38,158 bases of DNA from Mycobacterium colombiense (GTDB lineage: Bacteria; Actinomycetota; Actinomycetes; Mycobacteriales; Mycobacteriaceae): assembly GCF_003284935.1 (NCBI RefSeq), contig NZ_QMEV01000050.1:1-38158 (forward strand), written 5' to 3'. Below the pieces are notes generated by a model. The model did no database searches and was not told where the DNA came from. It saw only the letters and a program-made list of their open reading frames with translations. Shown here one piece after another: positions 1-8,245 of the stretch (the first letter of the stretch is position 1; the number at the start of each line of letters is the position of its first letter). The translations under genes and the position numbers were made by a program.

Positions 1-108
1 CACGGAAGCGGACAGGGCCGAAACGGCCACGCCCGACGCTGCGAGAACTACTGCTGGACTAAGGATACAAACGATGTGACGTGCCATCATGGCGTCCAAA
101 ATGCCCAT
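1..108 (-). CDS. N-terminal part of a secreted protein (runs off the window)
   Basis: Only the first 36 codons are present, reading leftward out of the window. The translation begins MGILDAMMARHIVCILSPAV and continues as a hydrophobic Ala/Val/Leu-rich segment, which looks like a Sec signal peptide with a positively charged residue (Arg10) before the core. A purine-rich GGGAGGGG lies 5 nt upstream of the ATG at 108 and selects this start over the two ATGs at residues 7-8. No mature domain is visible, so the function cannot be named. Confidence 0.6.
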   Translation of the reverse strand, partial: MGILDAMMARHIVCILSPAVVLAASGVAVSALSASV

Positions 109-264
109 GCAAGCCCCTCCCAAACTGTCAACTTGCCAACCATTTCGTGATGATTTCCTGTATACCGGGGCGCTGCGATTGACGGTGGATAGCGGCAGCG
201 TCGCCGCGATCGGACCGACCCCGTAGCGCAGTCGGGTTGCCTACAAAAAACACTTTAAGGCGTC

Positions 265-288
265 GTTTGATGTTGTCCATTCCGGGTA
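265..288 (+). promoter_or_regulatory. Candidate SigF-type promoter
   Basis: GTTT at 265-268, a 15-nt spacer, then GGGTA at 284-288 match the mycobacterial SigF pattern (GTTT-N15..17-GGGTA). Transcription would begin near 297, leaving a 5' leader of about 45 nt before the ATG at 341. This suggests stress or stationary-phase control of the small protein downstream. The match is by eye. Confidence 0.5.
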
Positions 289-340
289 GCCCGAAACCGC
301 GAGTACCGGATTCGGCACTCATTGTCTGAAAGGTGGCGAC

Positions 341-583
341 ATGGCAACGGGTGAAACAGGTTTCAACGACGTGACCTTCGATCTTATTTCCGTTCAATAC
401 CACTCGCTGAAGGCCGGGCATGATTACGGCCAGTATGTGCGCGACGCGAAGAACGCCGGTTTGGATGAAGTCGCGTCTTTCTTCAGCGACGTGATGGCTC
501 AAGACTCCGAGCGCGCTCAGCGGTGCCACGAATTCCTGGGCCAACTGCAGGCAACGGCTGCCGCTGGACCGGCCACAAGATAA
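341..583 (+). CDS. Small helical protein, 80 aa, function unknown
   Basis: An 80-residue soluble protein with no signal peptide or membrane segment. The ATG is preceded by AAGGTGG at 5-nt spacing, a good ribosome site. Residues about 13-70 look like two amphipathic helices (VQYHSLKAGHDYGQYVRDA, then EVASFFSDVMAQDSERAQRC), followed by a short Ala/Gly/Pro tail. The His, Asp and Glu spread over the helices recalls half of a ferritin-like bundle, but no full metal motif is present, so this is only a shape impression. A SigF-like promoter upstream hints at a stress role. I do not recognise a named family. Confidence 0.7.
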   Translation: MATGETGFNDVTFDLISVQYHSLKAGHDYGQYVRDAKNAGLDEVASFFSDVMAQDSERAQRCHEFLGQLQATAAAGPATR

Positions 584-795
584 GAACTCGGGTGCCCGCC
601 AGGGTTTTCGCGCGGAGCTAAATCGGTGGCGCAGCTCGACGCCGGTCGCCTCCTCGGCGTTGCCGGCGGGGCGTTTCCGCAGGTGACGGCGCGGAGGCCG
701 GGTCTGATAGACCCATCGATGAGTTACCGCACGTGTGTCAGCAAGGTCACATACTGGCAAAGCTCGGATGCGCGCGGCGTGGCGTCCTATTAGAG

Positions 796-822
796 TTGCG
801 TATCTTAGGGAAAGCTTATGAT
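796..822 (+). promoter_or_regulatory. Candidate promoter of the flavin monooxygenase
   Basis: In the 276-nt gap before the monooxygenase, an AT-rich island carries TATGAT (817-822) with TTGCGT (796-801) at a short 15-nt spacing. CTTATGAT recurs at 18973-18980, upstream of the other flavin monooxygenase in this window. This is a weak call. Confidence 0.3.
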
Positions 823-859
823 TCGTTAAGTATGCAAACAGGTAGCACGGAGCAAGGCT

Positions 860-2347
860 GTGGACACGGACCGTTTCGACGCGATCATCGTCGGTGCAGG
901 CTTCGGCGGCATCGGCGCCGCTATTCAGCTCAAGCGCCTCGGGTTTGAGAACATCGTCATCCTCGAGCGCGAGGACGACTTGGGGGGCACCTGGCACGTC
1001 AACCACTACCCCGGTATCGCCGTCGACATCCCGTCGACCACGTACTCGTACTGGTTCGAACCCAAGCCGGACTGGTCACGGCTGTTCGCGCCGGGCGCCG
1101 AGGTCAAGCAATACGCGGGGGACGTAGCCGACAAATACGACGTGCGCCGCCACATGCGGTTCAACACGACCGTGGAAGGCGCCCAGTGGGATGAGGACGC
1201 CCAGGTGTGGCGGGTGGCGCTGGCCGGCGGCGAAACGCTGACGACCCGGATCCTGATCACCGCCACCGGTTTCCTCTCCCAGCCCCGCATGCCGGACATC
1301 CCGGGCATTGCGCGCTTCCAAGGCAAGGTGGTGCACACCACCGCGTGGGACCACGGCTACAGCTACCAGGGGCGGCGCATCGCCGTCATCGGGACCGGGG
1401 CATCCGCCGTGCAGGTGGTTCCGGAGCTGGCCAAAGAGGCCAAAGAGCTGACCGTCTACCAGCGCACCGCGACCCACGTGATACCCAAGGTCGACTTCGA
1501 GTTCTCCCCCGCCGTGCGGCGCCTGTTTGCGCGAGTGCCCGCGGCCCAGCGGGCGCTGCGGTGGGTGACCGACATCATCCTCGAGATCATTATGGTCGTG
1601 GGGGCGTTGCACTTTCGCGAGTCGCGAGGCCGCGGGAACATCTCCGCATCCGACCTGGCGAAGATCAATCGGTTCCGGTGGATCCGGGACAAGGACCTGC
1701 GCGCCAAGCTGACGCCGGACTACGACCTCGGCTGCAAGCGTCCCACTTTCTCCAATACCTTCTACCGGGCGTTCACCAAGCCGCACGTGCGGCTGGAGAC
1801 CAACTCGATCGCGCGGATCGAGGCCGACGGCATCGTCACCACCGACGGGCGCAAGACGGTCATCGACACCCTGGTCCTGGCGACCGGCTTCGATCTGTGG
1901 GAGGCCAACTTCCCGGCCATCGAGGTGGTCGGCCGCAAGGGCCGCAACCTGGGTAAGTGGTGGCGAGAGACCAGGTTCCAGGCCTACCAGGGCGTGTCCA
2001 TGCCCTACTTCCCGAACTACCTGGGACTGGCAAGCCCGTTCGCCTTCTCCGGACTCTCCTTCTTCCACACCATCGAATACCAGATGCGACACATGGACAG
2101 GTTGCTCGGCGAGGTCAAGCGTCGCGGTGCGACGACCTTCGAGGTAACCGAAGACGCCACCGACCGGTTCATGGAACGGATGACAAAGCGGCTGGACAAT
2201 TCGGTGTTTTACGCCGGCAACTGCGCGACGTCGCGTTCGTACTACTTCAGCCCCAGCGGTGAGGCATCGCTGCTGCGGCCGACATCGACACTCAACTCGG
2301 TGCGCGAAGCCCGGGAATTCCCGCTCAGCGACTACGTGATCGCCTAG
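860..2347 (+). CDS. Flavin-dependent monooxygenase, Baeyer-Villiger type
   Basis: A 495-aa FAD- and NADPH-dependent monooxygenase. Residues 12-17 (GAGFGG) form the FAD Rossmann loop. FQGKVVHTTAWD from about residue 153 is the Baeyer-Villiger fingerprint FxGxxxHxxxW(P/D). VIGTGASAVQ near 174-183 is the NADPH-binding loop, and the late ATGFD motif is also present. It belongs with the EthA/MymA-like mycobacterial enzymes, which insert oxygen into ketones or oxidise N/S centres; length and sequence recall Rv0892. The GTG start at 860 is preceded by GGAGCAAGG. It ends 3 nt from the convergent secreted-protein gene. The substrate is unknown; the neighbouring CYP124 suggests a lipid or sterol ketone (inference). 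Confidence 0.9.
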   Translation: MDTDRFDAIIVGAGFGGIGAAIQLKRLGFENIVILEREDDLGGTWHVNHYPGIAVDIPSTTYSYWFEPKPDWSRLFAPGAEVKQYAGDVADKYDVRRHMRFNTTVEGAQWDEDAQVWRVALAGGETLTTRILITATGFLSQPRMPDIPGIARFQGKVVHTTAWDHGYSYQGRRIAVIGTGASAVQVVPELAKEAKELTVYQRTATHVIPKVDFEFSPAVRRLFARVPAAQRALRWVTDIILEIIMVVGALHFRESRGRGNISASDLAKINRFRWIRDKDLRAKLTPDYDLGCKRPTFSNTFYRAFTKPHVRLETNSIARIEADGIVTTDGRKTVIDTLVLATGFDLWEANFPAIEVVGRKGRNLGKWWRETRFQAYQGVSMPYFPNYLGLASPFAFSGLSFFHTIEYQMRHMDRLLGEVKRRGATTFEVTEDATDRFMERMTKRLDNSVFYAGNCATSRSYYFSPSGEASLLRPTSTLNSVREAREFPLSDYVIA

Positions 2348-2350
2348 CCC

Positions 2351-2803
2351 TCAGTGCCGCGCGGATCCGGTCAACGGTTGTCCGTTGGCGGATTGCAACA
2401 GGCAGATGACGGTGCTCGGGGTGGGGTTGGCGCCGGTGCGGTCCTGATTCGAGTCGATGAGATAGGTGATCGAAAACCGGCTGCCAGCAACGGGTTGGCC
2501 GGTGTACGGGGCGAACCCGGCGGCGCAATCGCGATTGGCGACGGTGGCGATGGCGGCGTCGACGGCCATCGGAGCCCGCAGATAAACCTCGGCTAAATGC
2601 GCTGTCGCACAGTCGACGACCGTGACGTTGACGCGACTTCCGTCGGCCGGCGGCAGGTCGGTGACGCACTCGCCGGCCCGCAGGTCGATCCACTTCTCGG
2701 TATGGGCGCCCGGTTGCAAAGGGGCGGCGGTGGCCATCGCGCAGGAACCGAACATGGCCGCGGCGATCAGCCCGAACACCGTGTGCAGGCGTGAAATCCG
2801 CAT
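2351..2803 (-). CDS. Secreted protein with septum-formation-like Cys domain
   Basis: A 150-aa exported protein. Residues 1-27 are a signal peptide (Arg3/Arg5, a hydrophobic core, likely cleavage after ATA near residue 26). The mature part has four cysteines (46, 65, 93, 134), with GECVTDLP around Cys46 and VDCATAHLAEV around Cys65. This is the pattern of the actinobacterial septum-formation domain, which implies two disulfides in the cell envelope. AAAGGAGG lies 5 nt before the ATG. The signal peptide also holds a Cys (21), but FGSC is a poor lipobox, so soluble secretion is favoured. Its molecular role is not known. Confidence 0.8.
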   Translation of the reverse strand: MRISRLHTVFGLIAAAMFGSCAMATAAPLQPGAHTEKWIDLRAGECVTDLPPADGSRVNVTVVDCATAHLAEVYLRAPMAVDAAIATVANRDCAAGFAPYTGQPVAGSRFSITYLIDSNQDRTGANPTPSTVICLLQSANGQPLTGSARH

Positions 2804-2834
2804 CGCGGCCTCCTTTGCCCCTTAGCGGTGAAGT

Positions 2835-3377
2835 TTAGGCGGTGTGGGTCAGCGCCGGGTCCGGTTTTTCCGACGACATCGACAGGAATCCGCGCAGGCA
2901 ACGCGCGGCCAGCCACCAGTTCGCGGGCTTCTTCATGTCGAGCCCACCGAGCAGCTGTTTGATCATGGTCAGTGTGTCGAAGTAAATGCGTTCGCAGACA
3001 AGCGTTTCCGTGTCGTCGAAAACGAAGTACGCGGTCATGCGGACCCGGAACCTGCTGCCCGTGGGCGGGACCTTGCCCAGATAACCCCGGTGCGTGCCCA
3101 TCAGCCAGAACTCGACGATCACCGCATCGGCGCTGTGGCGCAGCGCGATGATTTCATGGTCCTGATCGGGGAATGCGGTCCGCGTGTAGGCGTAGTAGTC
3201 GCGCACCGCCGCATCGCCGTCGTGCACGAGCATCTGCGGGATCAACTCGTAACGCGGATGGGGGAAGGTCGACAAGACGTCATCCCAGGCGTGGCGGACC
3301 TCGTCGTGGAAGTGGTCGAGCACGAGTTTCTGGCGGGCGGCCAGCACCTCAGCGGCGGGAAACGCGGGAATGGTCAC
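2835..3377 (-). CDS. NTF2-like / SnoaL-like protein
   Basis: A 180-aa cytoplasmic protein with the layout of the NTF2-like superfamily: an N-terminal helix with HFHDEVRHAWDDVL, the strand pair HDGDAAVRDYYAYTRTAFPDQDHEI, then EFWLMGTHRGYL and a C-terminal sheet (RMTAYFVFDDTETLVCERIYFD). This cone fold is used by polyketide cyclases, ketosteroid isomerases and limonene epoxide hydrolases. The central Asp/His/Tyr residues could form an active site, but the reaction cannot be assigned. The GTG start has no Shine-Dalgarno; a -10 hexamer TACGCT lies 7 nt upstream, so the mRNA is probably leaderless. It lies downstream of CYP124 on the same strand. Confidence 0.8.
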   Translation of the reverse strand: MTIPAFPAAEVLAARQKLVLDHFHDEVRHAWDDVLSTFPHPRYELIPQMLVHDGDAAVRDYYAYTRTAFPDQDHEIIALRHSADAVIVEFWLMGTHRGYLGKVPPTGSRFRVRMTAYFVFDDTETLVCERIYFDTLTMIKQLLGGLDMKKPANWWLAARCLRGFLSMSSEKPDPALTHTA

Positions 3378-3384
3378 GCCGATC

Positions 3385-3390
3385 AGCGTA
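3385..3390 (-). promoter_or_regulatory. -10 hexamer of a leaderless promoter (NTF2-like gene)
   Basis: On the minus strand TACGCT ends 7 nt before the GTG at 3377. It fits TANNNT, with spacing that would place the transcript start on or beside the start codon. Confidence 0.45.
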
Positions 3391-3399
3391 GGCCCGAAA

Positions 3400-3421
3400 C
3401 CGATAGCGCATGCCCTATCGG
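3400..3421. promoter_or_regulatory. Perfect 7-bp dyad between CYP124 and the NTF2-like gene
   Basis: CCGATAG (3400-3406) and CTATCGG (3415-3421) are separated by 8 nt. The dyad lies 49 nt after the CYP124 stop and just upstream of the likely -10 box of the NTF2-like gene. It could be a terminator hairpin for CYP124 or an operator; the position fits both. Confidence 0.45.
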
Positions 3422-3469
3422 CCTGGAGCAGGCGATATTGCCTTGATACAGAGGCTAACTGGGATGCGC

Positions 3470-4777
3470 CTACCGCGGCGGTGTCCAGGCCACCGGCAGT
3501 GATTTGATGCCGTGGATGAACTGCGACAGCAGTCGCGCGGGCTCGTCCGTCGCGACGATGTCTGGTATCTCGCGGCGCAATTCGTCGAAGACGACCCTGA
3601 TCTCACGTCGAGCCAGGTTGGCGCCCAGGCAGAAATGGGCGCCGCCACCGCCGAAGCCGAAGTGCGGATTGGGGGTGCGTGCCACGTCGAAGACCCAGGG
3701 ATTCTCGAACGTCGACTCGTCGCGATTGGCCGAGTTGTACCACAGCGTGGCCTTGTCGCCGGCCTTCATCTTGGTGCCGCTGAGTTTGAAATCGCGGGTC
3801 AGGGTGCGTCGCATGTACACCACCGGGGAGGCCCACCGCACGATCTCCTCGACCGCGGTGGGGGTCAGGCGATCGAAGTTCGACCACCACTTCTGCCGCT
3901 CGGCGGGATAGCGCGACAACGCCAGCACGCCGTGGCTGATCGCGTTGCGCGTGGTCTCGTTGCCGGCCACCACCAGCAGGATGAAAAACGACGCGATCTC
4001 CGTGGAGGACAGGCGTTCCCCGTCGACCTCGGCTTCCACCAGGGCGGTGGTCAGATCGTCGTGGTGATTGGACCGCCGGTCTTCGGCCAGCGCGCTGGCG
4101 TAGGCGCCGATGTCCATCGAAACCTGAAGGAATTCCTCGAAATCCGTGGCCAGGTCGGGGTCGCCGAACCCGAGAATCACGTTGGTCCAGTGGAATATGC
4201 GTTGATGGTCCTCTTCGGGGATGCCCATCATGTCGCAGATGACCTGCAACGGCAGCGGGCCGGCGAGCTCACTGACCAGCTCGGCCTCCCCGTCGGGATG
4301 GTTGGCGACCAGCGACGCGACCAGCCGACGGGCCCGCTCCCGCACCGAGGCCTCGATGCGGGCCACCACCTTCGGGGTGAACGCGCGGCTGACGATCGAG
4401 CGCAGCCGCTGGTGTCGGGGATCGTCGAGCACGATCATCGAGCCGAAGTATTCGCTGATCTCCGGGGTGTTGTCGTTGATCGTGATGTTGGGGCTGGAGC
4501 TGAAAATGTCCGGGTGGCGGCTCGCGAAATGCACGTCGTCGTGTTTGGTCAGCGCCCAATGCCCGTCGCCCGGTTCGAAGCCCTCGTACTCGACCGCGGG
4601 CCAGAACGAGATCGGCGCCTCGCGGCGCAGCGTGGCGAAGGCGCCGTCGCGGAAGTCGTCGTCCAACTCCCAGAAGGCCAGCGACTCCAGATGGATGTCG
4701 GCGAGCGCAATGTCGGGCGGGGGCGTCCCGTTCGTCCGCGGCGCCAAGCCCTTCTTGGGACCCGTCTTGAGGCTCAC
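3470..4777 (-). CDS. cyp124: Cytochrome P450 CYP124, methyl-branched lipid omega-hydroxylase
   Basis: A 435-aa P450 that matches, from memory, M. tuberculosis CYP124A1 (Rv2266) through most of its length. Visible marks are the I-helix AGNETT (271-276), the K-helix EIVR, and the heme-binding FGFGGGGAHFCLGANLAR with the thiolate ligand at Cys383. The family hydroxylates the terminal carbon of methyl-branched fatty chains and the side chain of cholesterol-type sterols, with electrons from a ferredoxin. The GTG start has a near-perfect AAGGAGGT 4 nt upstream. It follows the MmpS-like gene after 36 nt on the same strand, so the two are probably co-transcribed. Confidence 0.95.
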   Translation of the reverse strand: MSLKTGPKKGLAPRTNGTPPPDIALADIHLESLAFWELDDDFRDGAFATLRREAPISFWPAVEYEGFEPGDGHWALTKHDDVHFASRHPDIFSSSPNITINDNTPEISEYFGSMIVLDDPRHQRLRSIVSRAFTPKVVARIEASVRERARRLVASLVANHPDGEAELVSELAGPLPLQVICDMMGIPEEDHQRIFHWTNVILGFGDPDLATDFEEFLQVSMDIGAYASALAEDRRSNHHDDLTTALVEAEVDGERLSSTEIASFFILLVVAGNETTRNAISHGVLALSRYPAERQKWWSNFDRLTPTAVEEIVRWASPVVYMRRTLTRDFKLSGTKMKAGDKATLWYNSANRDESTFENPWVFDVARTPNPHFGFGGGGAHFCLGANLARREIRVVFDELRREIPDIVATDEPARLLSQFIHGIKSLPVAWTPPR

Positions 4778-4813
4778 CTAGACCTCCTTCGTCGTGAAAG
4801 GGGGAGCGCTGGG

Positions 4814-5170
4814 TCAGTGCGTACAGATGGTCCGGGCGGGCGTGCCCGTGGTTGCCGTCGCGGCGCTCACCACGTTGCCGTCGAGCAGGATCTTGCAGGA
4901 GATGGGGCCCGGTCCCTGAGCGCTGACGGTGAACACCTCGCCGCCATAGCCGGTGAACTCCGTCGACCAGGGCAGCGGCGCATTCACCTGGTGCAACTGG
5001 CCGTTGTCGGTTTGGTAGTAGATGAACTCGGCGACCGCCGGCCCGTTGATCTCGTAGCGGACCTTCGGCATCTGGGGGAGGGCGTCGGCCACGCCGCATG
5101 CGTTCGCGAATCCGAAACCGACGGCCAACAGGACCGAAGGTCCGGCGAGGTGCTTCGTCATGAATTGCAT
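4814..5170 (-). CDS. MmpS-like secreted protein
   Basis: A 118-aa protein with a signal peptide (residues 1 to about 31, ending ADA). The mature beta-rich domain VRYEINGPAVAEFIYYQTDN ... LPWSTEF ... YGGEVFTVSAQG resembles the periplasmic domain of MmpS proteins, which partner MmpL lipid transporters. Unlike typical MmpS it is short and could be fully secreted. Cysteines near residues 92 and 116 may pair. The ATG at 5170 has GGTGA 4 nt upstream; the ATG at residue 4 is an alternative. It probably shares a transcript with CYP124, so a role in handling that enzyme's lipid is an inference. No mmpL gene is in the window. Confidence 0.75.
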   Translation of the reverse strand: MQFMTKHLAGPSVLLAVGFGFANACGVADALPQMPKVRYEINGPAVAEFIYYQTDNGQLHQVNAPLPWSTEFTGYGGEVFTVSAQGPGPISCKILLDGNVVSAATATTGTPARTICTH

Positions 5171-5252
5171 CGTGTCACCACGAGCGGCGGTAGGGAAGCT
5201 TATGGTGAAGCCCGAAGCGGGGGCCGGTGAGGCGGAAAGGTGGCGTCAAAGC

Positions 5253-6338
5253 ATGGCGGAACACGGCTCGAAGCGTGTGGTGGTCTACGGAACCGGCTTC
5301 GTCGGCAAGATGGTGATCGTTGAGATCGTCAAGCATCCGTTGTTCGAGTTGGTGGGCGTCGGCGTGAGCAACCCGGCCAAGGTCGGGCGCGATGTCGGCG
5401 AGATCTGCGGGTTACCCGAACCCGTCGGCATCGCCGCGACCGACGACGTCGAGGCCCTGATCGCCCTGAAACCCGACGCGCTGGTCCACTACGGCCCGAC
5501 GGCGATGCACGCCAAGGAGAACATCTCGCTGATCACCCGGTTCCTGCGCGCCGGCATCGACGTGTGTTCGACGGCGATGACGCCGTGGGTATGGCCGACC
5601 ATGCACCTCAACCCGCCGAACTGGATCCAGCCGATCACCGAGGCGTGCGAGCTGGGGGAGTCGTCCTGCTTCACCACCGGCATCGATCCGGGATTCGCCA
5701 ACGACCTGTTCCCGATGACGTTGATGGGCCTGTGTTCCGAGGTGCGGCGGGTCCGCGCGTCGGAGCTGCTGGACTACACCAACTACGAGGGCGACTACGA
5801 ATTCGAGATGGGCATCGGCCGCGAGCCCGAATTCAAGCCGATGCTGGAAGACCGCGACATGCTGATCTTCGCGTGGGGCGCCACCGTCCCGATGATCGCG
5901 CACGCCGCCGGCATCATGCTCGACGAAATCACCACCACCTGGGACAAGTGGGTGACCCCGACGGAGCGCAACTCGGCGAGGGGCGTCATCAAGCCAGGGC
6001 ACGTGGCCGCGGTCCGGTTCACCATCAACGGTGTCTACCAGGGCGAGACCCGAATTCAGCTCGAACACGTCAACCGCATCGGCTTGGACGCGGCCCCGGA
6101 CTGGCCGACGGGTCACGACAATGACGTCTACCGGGTGGACATCGAGGGGACCCCGAGCATCTTTCAGGAGACCGCGTTTCGGTTCACCGACGGTTCGGGC
6201 CGCGACGCGGCCGCTGCCGGCTGCCTGGCGACCGGGCTGCGGGCGCTCAACGCCGTGCCGGCGGTCAACGATTTGCGACCCGGCTGGGTCACCCCGCTCG
6301 ACCTGCCGCTCATCGCCGGCGAAGGCAACATCCGGTGA
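5253..6338 (+). CDS. Dihydrodipicolinate-reductase-like NAD(P)-dependent oxidoreductase
   Basis: A 361-aa protein opening MAEHGSKRVVVYGTGFVGKM, a Rossmann NAD(P) loop (GTGFVG near residues 13-18). The N-terminal half is the DapB-type nucleotide domain, and residues around 140 (GIDPGFANDLFPMTL) are typical of the actinobacterial family related to 2,4-diaminopentanoate dehydrogenase. It is longer than true DapB (about 245-270 aa), so lysine synthesis is unlikely; reduction or deamination of an unknown substrate is more plausible. The open frame extends up to 5160, but the ATG at 5253 has AAGGTGG at 9 nt and leaves room for the divergent MmpS-like promoter, so I chose it. Confidence 0.85.
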   Translation: MAEHGSKRVVVYGTGFVGKMVIVEIVKHPLFELVGVGVSNPAKVGRDVGEICGLPEPVGIAATDDVEALIALKPDALVHYGPTAMHAKENISLITRFLRAGIDVCSTAMTPWVWPTMHLNPPNWIQPITEACELGESSCFTTGIDPGFANDLFPMTLMGLCSEVRRVRASELLDYTNYEGDYEFEMGIGREPEFKPMLEDRDMLIFAWGATVPMIAHAAGIMLDEITTTWDKWVTPTERNSARGVIKPGHVAAVRFTINGVYQGETRIQLEHVNRIGLDAAPDWPTGHDNDVYRVDIEGTPSIFQETAFRFTDGSGRDAAAAGCLATGLRALNAVPAVNDLRPGWVTPLDLPLIAGEGNIR

Positions 6339-6445
6339 CCGGCGCACAGCGGGCGCATAGCCGCCGCAGACCCGCAATACAGGTTGGGGCGGCACAATAA
6401 CGGCTAGCCGGATGCGAGTCGGTGCTGCGGATACGGGGATTTCCA

Positions 6446-8215
6446 ATGGGTGATGGAGTCGGGACCGCGCTGGGCTTATCGATCGGCGCCACCAACCTGG
6501 CAGCGGTGACCTCCGACAACGCCATCACCCGCAAACCCGTCCTGACGTTGTATCCGGATCGTCTCGCCGAGATCGGCGTCCCCGCGGAAAATCCCAGACT
6601 GCAGGGGCCCGGAGTGGTGATCACCGGCTTCGTCAACCGCGTCGGCGACCCGCGACCCGTCGTGGCGGTCGACGGCTCGGTGCACCGCAGCGAGATGTTG
6701 GTGGCCGATGGGCTGCGCGCGCTCGCCTACGCCGCCACCGGGGGCCGGCCCCTGCCGGACAACATCGCGGTCACCTATCCGGCGCACTGGGAGTCGCACG
6801 CGGTGGACGCCCTTGGCGCCGCGCTGGGTGAGACTCCGGAATGGTCGCAACGAGCGCGTCCCATCCTGCTGATTCCCGACGCCGCCGCCACACTGCTCGC
6901 CGTGCGGACCAACCCGGGCATTCCGCCGAGCGGGACCGTCGCGGTCTGCGATTTCGGCGGTAGTGGCACCAACATCACGCTGCTGCGCGCCGACGGTGAC
7001 TACCACGCGTTGGCACCGACCGTTCGGCACCGCGACTTCTCCGGCGACCTGATGGATCAGGCACTGCTGAGCGTCGTTATCGCCAACATGCCGACCACCG
7101 GGGCGTTCCCCACGGGCAGCGCGGCGATCGGCTCCCTGAGCCGGCTGCGCAGCGCATGCCGTTCCGCCAAGGAACAGCTGTCCTCGCGCACGACGGCCAC
7201 GCTGACCGACGGGCTGACCGGAACGCGCGGCGAAATCCGGATCAGCCGACACGAACTCGACGACGCCATCCGGCCCTCCCTGAGCGGCATGATCGCGCTG
7301 TTGGACGAAACGTTGACGCACAACGGGATTCGTGACCTCGTCGCCATCGTCTCGACGGGTGGCGGGGCGAACCTGCCGACCGTGACCACCACGCTATCGC
7401 GGCACTTCCGCGTTCCCGTCGCCACCACGCCGCGCCCTCAACTGGCGGCCGCCGTGGGGGCCGCGCTGCGGATGGCGCAGGGCCCCGGTGATGCCGGCGC
7501 CACACTCTCGGCGCCCGCCATATCCGCCGCCACGGCCCGGGCGGCGGTGCGCCCGGACCCGCGCCCGGAAGCGACCGCCACCTCGCAAGCGCCGCCGCCC
7601 GACCCGACGCAGGCGGAGATGGCACGCGCCTGGTCGGCGACCGGTCACAACTCGCGGGTCAGCGCCGCCGCCGTGACTGGGTATCCGACGGCTGGCCCAC
7701 CGGCGTTGGCGCCCGACCCCGCACCCGAGACGCCCAAGCGCAAAGGGCTGTTGTTCCGGTGGCATCTGCTGCCGGCGGCCGCGATCGTCATCACCGTCGC
7801 GGCCGTGCTGCTGGTGGGCACCGCCGTGGCGATCGGACTGAGCTCGCACAACAAGGCGGCGACCTCTCCGGCGCCGGCCGTGAGCTCGACACCGGTGGCC
7901 CCGCCGCCGGCTCCCAAGAGCGCCACCGCAGAGCCGGCACCGCCGCCACCGGACGTCCCGGTGCCGTCCACCTCGGACACCGCCCCGCCGGCCGAGACCG
8001 AGACCCCGACGACCACCACGCCGCGGGCGACACCGCAGGCCGCGCCTCCACCGGCGCGTCCGGCGACCCCGCACCGGGTGGCGGCCCCGCCGGTGGTGCC
8101 ACCCATTCCGGGCGTCGACGCGCCTATTCCCGGCCTGGACCGGGTCAACCAGATCCTTCAGGAGATCGAGGGCAACCTGGGCATCACGGCGCTAGGGCCC
8201 ATCCCCGCTCACTGA
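6446..8215 (+). CDS. Membrane protein with Hsp70-like ATPase domain and Pro-rich extracytoplasmic tail
   Basis: A 589-aa protein resembling the Rv2264c/Rv0312 pair. Residues about 1-350 are an actin/Hsp70-type nucleotide domain: GLSIGATN (phosphate 1, about 10-17), CDFGGSGTNITLL (phosphate 2, about 168-180), STGGGANLP (adenosine loop, about 303-311). A Pro/Ala-rich linker follows, then one membrane helix (about 440-466) after a basic patch (KRKG), and an outside Pro/Thr-rich stretch ending in a short conserved-looking PGLDRVNQILQEIEGNLG segment. There is no substrate-binding Hsp70 domain, so chaperone activity is doubtful; ATP-state signalling across the membrane is an inference. A GTG at 6422 is an alternative start. 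Confidence 0.85.
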   Translation: MGDGVGTALGLSIGATNLAAVTSDNAITRKPVLTLYPDRLAEIGVPAENPRLQGPGVVITGFVNRVGDPRPVVAVDGSVHRSEMLVADGLRALAYAATGGRPLPDNIAVTYPAHWESHAVDALGAALGETPEWSQRARPILLIPDAAATLLAVRTNPGIPPSGTVAVCDFGGSGTNITLLRADGDYHALAPTVRHRDFSGDLMDQALLSVVIANMPTTGAFPTGSAAIGSLSRLRSACRSAKEQLSSRTTATLTDGLTGTRGEIRISRHELDDAIRPSLSGMIALLDETLTHNGIRDLVAIVSTGGGANLPTVTTTLSRHFRVPVATTPRPQLAAAVGAALRMAQGPGDAGATLSAPAISAATARAAVRPDPRPEATATSQAPPPDPTQAEMARAWSATGHNSRVSAAAVTGYPTAGPPALAPDPAPETPKRKGLLFRWHLLPAAAIVITVAAVLLVGTAVAIGLSSHNKAATSPAPAVSSTPVAPPPAPKSATAEPAPPPPDVPVPSTSDTAPPAETETPTTTTPRATPQAAPPPARPATPHRVAAPPVVPPIPGVDAPIPGLDRVNQILQEIEGNLGITALGPIPAH

Positions 8216-8244
8216 GCCGGTCGGAACCGGGAATTCCGGCTCAG
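8212..8244. terminator. Hairpin between convergent genes
   Basis: CTGAGCCGG (8212-8220) pairs perfectly with CCGGCTCAG (8236-8244) around a 15-nt loop. It begins inside the stop codon of the Hsp70-like gene and ends 2 nt from the stop of the convergent acidic-protein gene. There is no U-tract, which is usual for mycobacterial hairpin terminators. Confidence 0.55.
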
Positions 8245-8245
8245 C

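Noticed and set aside
3512..5230. A 572-codon plus-strand frame opposite CYP124 and the MmpS-like gene
   Set aside because: The minus strand carries an unmistakable P450; the plus frame is its shadow.
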